Source of the DNA: Thermoplasmatota archaeon
GTDB taxonomy: Archaea; Thermoplasmatota; Thermoplasmata; Thermoplasmatales; Thermoplasmataceae
Length of the DNA: 9,140 nucleotides
Direction of reading: 5' to 3'
Assembly (NCBI GenBank): GCA_023379355.1
Contig: JAMCUD010000015.1
Span: 1,936-11,075 of the forward strand
The stretch's first letter is position 1, and every line of letters starts with the position of its first letter. Of the stretch, positions 5,617 through 9,140 are shown one piece after another. Made by a program: the position numbers and the translations under genes. The notes beneath the pieces were generated by a model. That model was not told the origin of the DNA. It did no database searches and was given only the letters and a program-made list of their open reading frames with translations.

Positions 5617-6561
5617 AATAGTTTTTTGAAAAAGGATATCTCCTTCTGGTTACGGTTCGTCTCAAATCCAAGGCTTTCGTATATGCTGATAGCTGGATTT
5701 CCAACCGTTGCCCACAGTGAAAGTTCTCCGTAATTCATATCCCTGAGTGCATTGATGGATCTGGAAAGCATGCCTGTTGCGAGACCGTTTCCCCGGTATT
5801 CCTTTTTCACAAAAATGTCCGCAACCAGTGGCACTTTTTTCCTTGACGACGGAAAACCTGTGATTGAAACCGTCTGTAATGATGCAAGCTCCGGCGAGCT
5901 GATTCTTGTGACGGATGAGTATGCTTGGGCGGTTCAATATCTCCCCATACATCCCGCTGAATATTTTACGAATGAATTCCCTGCCCTTATCTTTATCAAG
6001 ACCATGGAACAGAAAAAAGTCAGGTGTATCCCTGTAAGCTTCGTACTCTTCATTTAAAAATTCCTCAATGTTGAAGTCCGATAAATCCCCGGTCATGAAC
6101 TCAACTGGGAATTTCTCGTCAAGGTTTGTGGCTTCACTCAGTTTGAGTTTCATTCCATATCTCTCTACCTTCTCATATTTCTTTTCAATGAGGAAATTTT
6201 CAGATTCTGTTCCACCTTTGAAAACATCATTTATGACGATAACCCTTTTCCTGTTTCTGGCGTAATTTTCAGCCCAAGTAACAAGATTTTCCATCCTTTC
6301 TCTCTTGGAGAAATTTTCGGACATGAATCCCACATACGCATAGAGTCTATCCTGCAAATCAGGATTTTCCATCAGGTAAGCATAAGCTGCAACATTGTTA
6401 CCCTGAAGTACTATTCTTGAAGGCATATGGTTTTCATTCAGATTTTCGATAACATATCCATAAGATTCCCGTATTGGTATGTCAGGATAAACCGTCTCAA
6501 GATGGCTTATGTAATTTTCCAGTATGGGATTCCAGTCAACTTTAACATTGGTAAGCTCCAT
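5613..6561 (-). pseudogene. Tandem-GNAT acetyltransferase split by a one-base frameshift
   Basis: Two frames together make one GNAT protein. The first runs from ATG 6561 through RHKNQLAGACIITDG and then degenerates into non-GNAT sequence until a stop at 5662; the second carries the missing C-terminal half, ending at 5613. Removing one A from the A6 run at 5840-5835 restores a 315-residue protein whose junction reads VVKEKVPLVADIFVKKEY. In it the C-terminal GNAT domain (about 150-315) has the acetyl-CoA motif R256-G-N-G259-L-A261, then GNPAISIYESLGF (287-299). The N-terminal half (about 1-142) has a GNAT-like strand/helix pattern without that motif, so it is probably a degenerate second GNAT domain. 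Substrate is unknown. Apart from the one base the reading is clean, so this is a recent mutation, a homopolymer sequencing error, or less likely slippage. As written, the enzyme lacks its cofactor site. It is divergent from the malic enzyme gene. Confidence 0.8.
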
Positions 6562-6581
6562 GTTTTCATGATTAAATTATG

Positions 6582-6589
6582 CCTTAAAG
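6582..6589 (-). promoter_or_regulatory. Possible TATA box of the tandem-GNAT gene
   Basis: CTTTAAGG on the minus strand is centred 25 nt before the ATG at 6561. It is a weak match to the consensus, but the spacing equals that of other leaderless genes in this window, and no ribosome site precedes the ATG. Confidence 0.3.
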
Positions 6590-6615
6590 ATTTTCATAGA
6601 AAAATCGATCATTGC

Positions 6616-6646
6616 TTTATATTTCAGGCGTAATAGATTAATATAA
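6616..6646 (+). promoter_or_regulatory. Promoter region of the malic enzyme operon (two TATA candidates)
   Basis: TTTATATTT (6616-6624) is centred 29 nt before the GTG at 6649; TTAATATAA (6638-6646) is centred 22 nt before the ATG at 6664. Each pairs with a different start codon, so the true start depends on which box is used. Confidence 0.4.
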
Positions 6647-6648
6647 CT

Positions 6649-8016
6649 GTGGAGATACGCAAAATGCTGATAAAAATGGTACCGGAATCTGATCAGGAAC
6701 GGACGGAACACTTCAACAGAATGTCTCTGAAGTTTTCCGAATTCTATAAGGGCAAGACAATGATAATACCAAAGGTACCCATAAATGACCTTGGATCTTT
6801 TTCATACTGGTATACGCCGGGAATTGCAGAAGTATCCACACACATATCAAAGGATATAGAGAGTTCATTTGAACTAACTGGAAGATGGAATTCGGTTGCT
6901 ATCCTCACTGATGGAACCAGGGTACTGGGGCTTGGAAACGTTGGTCCGGAAGCGGCCATGGCTGTTATGGAAGGAAAAGCGTTGATCTTCAACTATCTTG
7001 GAGGGGTTAATGCTGTACCGGTGCCAATCAGAACAAAAACAAAGGAGGAATTCATAACAGTTGCCAGGGCGCTTGAGCCGTCTTTTGGCGGATACAACCT
7101 GGAAGACATAGAATCACCAAAGTGTTTTTTTATTCTTGAACAATTGCAGAAAGATCTCTCCATACCTGCATGGCACGACGACCAATTGGGCACAGCCTCA
7201 ATCATTCTTGCAGGGCTTATCAATGCACTCAGGGTTGTTGGGAAGAAGATAGAGGATTCCAGAATTGTTCTATTTGGTTCCGGTGCAGCCAATATCGCAG
7301 CAGCACATCTTCTCATGGCTGCTGGTTCCAGGGCATCAAATCTGATCATTGCAGACAGCAAGGGGATACTGCATCCTGAAAGAGAGGACATGGATACTCT
7401 CATGATCAACAACCCATGGAAATACAAACTGGCCATGTTAACCAACGGCGAAAGAAGAAAGGGTCCTTCCGAGGATGCCTTCAAGGGGGCAGATGTCATA
7501 ATATCGGCCGCAAGACCCGGACCGGATACAATAAAACCGGCATGGATAAAAACCATGAACAGTGATCCAATAATATTCGCACTTGCAAACCCTGTGCCAG
7601 AGATCTGGCCCAATGTCGCAAAGGAGGCAGGAGCAAGGGTCATAGCCACCGGAAGGGGGGATTTTCCAAACCAGATCAACAACAGCCTGATTTTTCCAGG
7701 AGTATTCAGGGGTGTTCTCGATGCAAGGTCACGAGGTGTAAATTTTAAAATAATGGTGAAAGCTTCTTACGAGATAGCCAATTTTGTAAAGGATCCCACA
7801 GAGGACAAAATAGTTCCCACAATGGAAAACTGGGAATTATATCCGCAGGTCGCATCCGCTGTAGCAAGGGCTACTGTGGAAGAGGGTCTTGCCAGAAGAA
7901 ATAACTCAACCGAGGGATTTTATAAAATAGCAAGAGAGATTATTGAGGAGAACAGGAAGGCGTACAGGAAACTTGTTGATGGGAATATTATAAAAAAATT
8001 ACCGGAGATGGATTGA
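6649..8016 (+). CDS. Malic enzyme (malate dehydrogenase, decarboxylating)
   Basis: Oxidative decarboxylation of malate to pyruvate and CO2 with NAD(P)+, linking the C4 acids to pyruvate. Family motifs are read in order: YTPG (55-58) with the catalytic tyrosine, TDGTRVLGLGNVGP (87-100), VMEGKA (106-111) with the catalytic lysine K110, the metal-binding LEDI (151-154) and WHDDQLGTA (175-183), the Rossmann loop GSGAAN (210-215; usually GAGAAG), FALANPVPEI (310-319), ATGRGDFPNQINN (333-345) and FPGVFRG (349-355). Length up to 455 residues is normal for the short archaeal/bacterial type without a phosphotransacetylase domain. Some segments differ from common enzymes, e.g. NAVPVPI for DAFPI. Cofactor preference cannot be read. 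The start is uncertain: GTG 6649, ATG 6664, ATG 6676 or ATG 6721 all leave YTPG intact. The following GNAT gene starts directly after its stop, so they form an operon. Confidence 0.93.
   Translation: MEIRKMLIKMVPESDQERTEHFNRMSLKFSEFYKGKTMIIPKVPINDLGSFSYWYTPGIAEVSTHISKDIESSFELTGRWNSVAILTDGTRVLGLGNVGPEAAMAVMEGKALIFNYLGGVNAVPVPIRTKTKEEFITVARALEPSFGGYNLEDIESPKCFFILEQLQKDLSIPAWHDDQLGTASIILAGLINALRVVGKKIEDSRIVLFGSGAANIAAAHLLMAAGSRASNLIIADSKGILHPEREDMDTLMINNPWKYKLAMLTNGERRKGPSEDAFKGADVIISAARPGPDTIKPAWIKTMNSDPIIFALANPVPEIWPNVAKEAGARVIATGRGDFPNQINNSLIFPGVFRGVLDARSRGVNFKIMVKASYEIANFVKDPTEDKIVPTMENWELYPQVASAVARATVEEGLARRNNSTEGFYKIAREIIEENRKAYRKLVDGNIIKKLPEMD
8004..8010 (+). promoter_or_regulatory. Shine-Dalgarno site of the GNAT gene inside the malic enzyme end
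   Basis: GGAGATG lies within the last codons of the malic enzyme and 6 nt before the ATG at 8017. It fixes that start and shows that the downstream gene is translated from the operon transcript. Confidence 0.55.
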
Positions 8017-8502
8017 ATGGAAGATAAGGTGGAACTGGGAAAACTTGAGGAAAAAGATGTTGAAAAAGTGCTCGATCTGGTTATGAGACTTAAAAAGCTG
8101 AACCAGGAGTTTGATTCAACGTTTGAGGTGAACGAGGAATCAAGGGAAGATGCATTGAAGCTGCTGAAGGGAATAGCAGCTGACAGGGAGTGTTATTTTG
8201 CACAGGTTGCAAGATCAAGGGGAAAGATAGCTGGAATCATAGTGTCTGAATTCAGGAAGAGGGTATTTTACAACCCCCCCATGGAGGCAAGGATTCTGGA
8301 AATTTATATAATGCCAGAATTCAGGAGAAGTTCCGTCGGACAGGCGCTGGTTGATTCTCTTTATGCAGAATGCAGGAGGAGAAACATTGATCTGGTCACT
8401 GCTGAATTCCCTTCACTGAACGTCATAGCATTGAACTTTTATAAAAAGATGGGGTACAGGGAGATTGTGAGCATATACGGAAAACAGATCGCAAAGCATT
8501 AA
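8017..8502 (+). CDS. GNAT-family N-acetyltransferase with altered acetyl-CoA loop
   Basis: A 161-residue single-domain GNAT protein; the family transfers an acetyl group from acetyl-CoA to an amine. Strand four is ARILEIYIMP (91-100), followed by the pyrophosphate-binding loop EFRRSSVGQAL (101-111). The usual R-x-x-G-x-G/A here reads R103-R-S-S106-V-G108, so the first glycine is a serine. The late motif LNVIALNFYKKMGY (134-147) is typical, with an aromatic near the expected catalytic tyrosine. The N-terminal 50 residues are charged and helical (acceptor-binding side). The substrate is unknown. It begins at the base after the malic enzyme TGA and has an internal ribosome site, so it is co-translated with that enzyme; a role in acetylating a metabolic enzyme or a small amine is speculation. 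The stop is followed by a terminator-like region. Confidence 0.85.
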   Translation: MEDKVELGKLEEKDVEKVLDLVMRLKKLNQEFDSTFEVNEESREDALKLLKGIAADRECYFAQVARSRGKIAGIIVSEFRKRVFYNPPMEARILEIYIMPEFRRSSVGQALVDSLYAECRRRNIDLVTAEFPSLNVIALNFYKKMGYREIVSIYGKQIAKH

Positions 8503-8510
8503 GATCCAGC

Positions 8511-8533
8511 GGGTTAACCCCATTAAAATTTTT
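8511..8533. terminator. Bidirectional terminator between GNAT and tRNA-Arg
   Basis: A short palindrome GGGTTAACCC (8511-8520) is followed on the plus strand by AAAATTTTT (8525-8533). Read on the minus strand after the tRNA it gives AAAAATTTT and then the same palindrome. It sits between the two convergent units, 8 nt after the GNAT stop and 5 nt after the tRNA, so it can end both transcripts. The oligo-T tract is the archaeal signal; the role of the palindrome is inferred. Confidence 0.45.
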
Positions 8534-8538
8534 CCTTA

Positions 8539-8610
8539 CGGACTCGCCGGGAATTGAACCCGGATTATAGGCTCCGGAGGCCTATGTGATATCCCTTACA
8601 CTACGAGTCC
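8539..8610 (-). tRNA. tRNA-Arg (anticodon CCG)
   Basis: Read on the minus strand, it folds as a full cloverleaf of 72 nt. The acceptor GGACTCG pairs perfectly with CGAGTCC (7 bp), the D arm is closed by GTG/CAC, the anticodon stem TAGGC/GCCTA has 5 bp around the loop CTCCGGA, the variable region is TAAT, and the T arm CCGGG/CCCGG has 5 bp around TTCAATT. The anticodon is CCG (plus-strand 8575-8577), reading the arginine codon CGG. The discriminator is G at 8539 and CCA is not encoded, as is common in archaea. No intron is present. Its first base directly follows the stop codon of the upstream gene, so it is probably processed from a shared transcript by RNase P, though an internal promoter is possible. 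Confidence 0.95.
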
Positions 8611-9099
8611 TCAACTTTTATAGCCAATCTTTCGCAATAGTTCCCTTCTATTTATTTTGTCCTTTTCTGCTTCAACACCCAGAGGCGAGAAGCCGTCAAT
8701 AACACCCATCACCCCGTTGCCGTTTTGGGATTTGGCAAGGATAACCTTGATCGGGTTGGCAGTAGCAGCAAAAACAGTACCAACCTCCTGGCAGAGTTTG
8801 ATCTGGTTCAGTATGCTGATTGGGTAGGCATCCTTCATAATTATGATGAAAGTATGGCCAGACGCTATCTTCTTGAGGTTTTCAACTGCATGTTCTATGA
8901 GTTTACTGTCATTTCCTTCAAACCTGATCAACCTCTCCCCTGACGCTTCAGAGAAGGCAATTCCATAACGGCAATTGCCGATAGTAGTATTTACGATCTC
9001 CATCAGGTCCTCCACGGTCTTAATAAAATGAGAATAACCAAGTATTATGTTCGATCCAGAGGGCACTGTCAAATCCACTGTTTCAAATATAGTTTCCAT
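8611..9099 (-). CDS. Adenosine-specific kinase family protein (PF04008 / COG1839)
   Basis: A 162-residue protein matching the small family annotated as adenosine-specific kinase (DUF355), known mainly from archaea and some bacteria. The family's conserved blocks are all visible: NIILGYSHFIKTVEDL (17-32), YGIAFSEASGERLIRFEGND (45-64), SGHTFIIIMKDAYPISIL (80-97), then FAATANPIKVILA (110-122) and GVMGVIDGFSPLGVE (129-143), ending LRKIGYK. The biochemical role is weakly established in the literature, so the kinase name should be taken as a family label. There is no signal peptide; cytoplasmic. The ATG at 9099 is chosen because a TATA box lies 24 nt upstream and there is no ribosome site. The length agrees with the family. 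Its TGA touches the first base of tRNA-Arg, making a two-gene unit. Confidence 0.9.
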   Translation of the reverse strand: METIFETVDLTVPSGSNIILGYSHFIKTVEDLMEIVNTTIGNCRYGIAFSEASGERLIRFEGNDSKLIEHAVENLKKIASGHTFIIIMKDAYPISILNQIKLCQEVGTVFAATANPIKVILAKSQNGNGVMGVIDGFSPLGVEAEKDKINRRELLRKIGYKS

Positions 9100-9119
9100 G
9101 AAATCTGATAAATTGAGAT

Positions 9120-9126
9120 CATATAA
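9120..9126 (-). promoter_or_regulatory. TATA box of the adenosine-specific kinase family gene
   Basis: TTATATG on the minus strand is centred 24 nt before the ATG at 9099, with no ribosome site between, which fits a leaderless transcript. It may also drive the tRNA-Arg gene behind it. Confidence 0.45.
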
Positions 9127-9140
9127 TCTCTTGCAATTTC

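Noticed and set aside
5835..5840. Programmed frameshifting or transcriptional slippage at the A6 run as an established mechanism
   Set aside because: Six adenines is short for efficient slippage, and no stimulating structure is apparent; a mutation or sequencing error is the simpler reading.
6993..7682. A 229-codon open frame on the minus strand inside the malic enzyme gene
   Set aside because: It lies entirely under a gene with clear family motifs and its protein is a low-complexity shadow without recognisable features.
8539..8610. The tRNA-Arg gene as attachment site of the integrase
   Set aside because: It is about 6 kb from the integrase with ordinary chromosomal genes between, and I see no second copy of the tRNA 3' end in the window.
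1..9140. CRISPR array, toxin-antitoxin pair, restriction or other defence genes
   Set aside because: No regularly spaced repeats and no such protein motifs were found on either strand.

Overview
The window looks like a chromosomal segment of an acid- or thermophile-type archaeon, most likely Thermoplasmatales or a close relative. The support is: an archaeal type IV pilin-like protein with a class III signal peptide, an archaeal-style tyrosine recombinase, an adenosine-specific kinase (PF04008) family gene, a SEC59/dolichol-kinase-type membrane protein, a tRNA gene without an encoded CCA, heavy use of AGG/AGA arginine codons, and many genes that have a TATA-like box 24-30 nt before the start codon but no Shine-Dalgarno site, as expected for leaderless archaeal transcripts. 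The genus cannot be named from sequence reading alone.

Layout. Positions 1-887 (+) hold the 3' end of an MFS-type transporter, then a small HFCD-family flavoprotein that resembles EpiD peptidyl-cysteine decarboxylase more than CoaC. Positions 874-2673 (-) hold a lone tyrosine recombinase followed by two very small candidate genes; this is the most accessory-looking part. Positions 2823-3314 (-) encode the pilin-like protein, divergent from a PEBP/YbhB-family gene (3525-3989, +). Convergent with that is an unrecognised 184-residue protein (4005-4559, -). It is divergent from a SEC59-like polyprenol/lipid kinase (4663-5616, +), whose stop overlaps the stop of a tandem-GNAT acetyltransferase (5613-6561, -) broken by one extra base in an A6 run. 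Divergent from that is a malic enzyme (6649-8016, +) followed with no gap by a second GNAT gene (8017-8502, +). A shared bidirectional terminator region separates these from a tRNA-Arg(CCG) gene (8539-8610, -) that directly abuts the stop codon of an adenosine-specific kinase family gene (8611-9099, -).

The region is mostly short transcription units facing in alternating directions, not one large system. Probable operons are MFS plus flavoprotein, malic enzyme plus GNAT, and kinase-family gene plus tRNA. I see no CRISPR array, no recognisable defence island and no complete mobile element. The best leads are the EpiD-like flavoprotein paired with a transporter, the two small genes beside the integrase, the frameshifted tandem GNAT, and the unassigned 184-residue protein.
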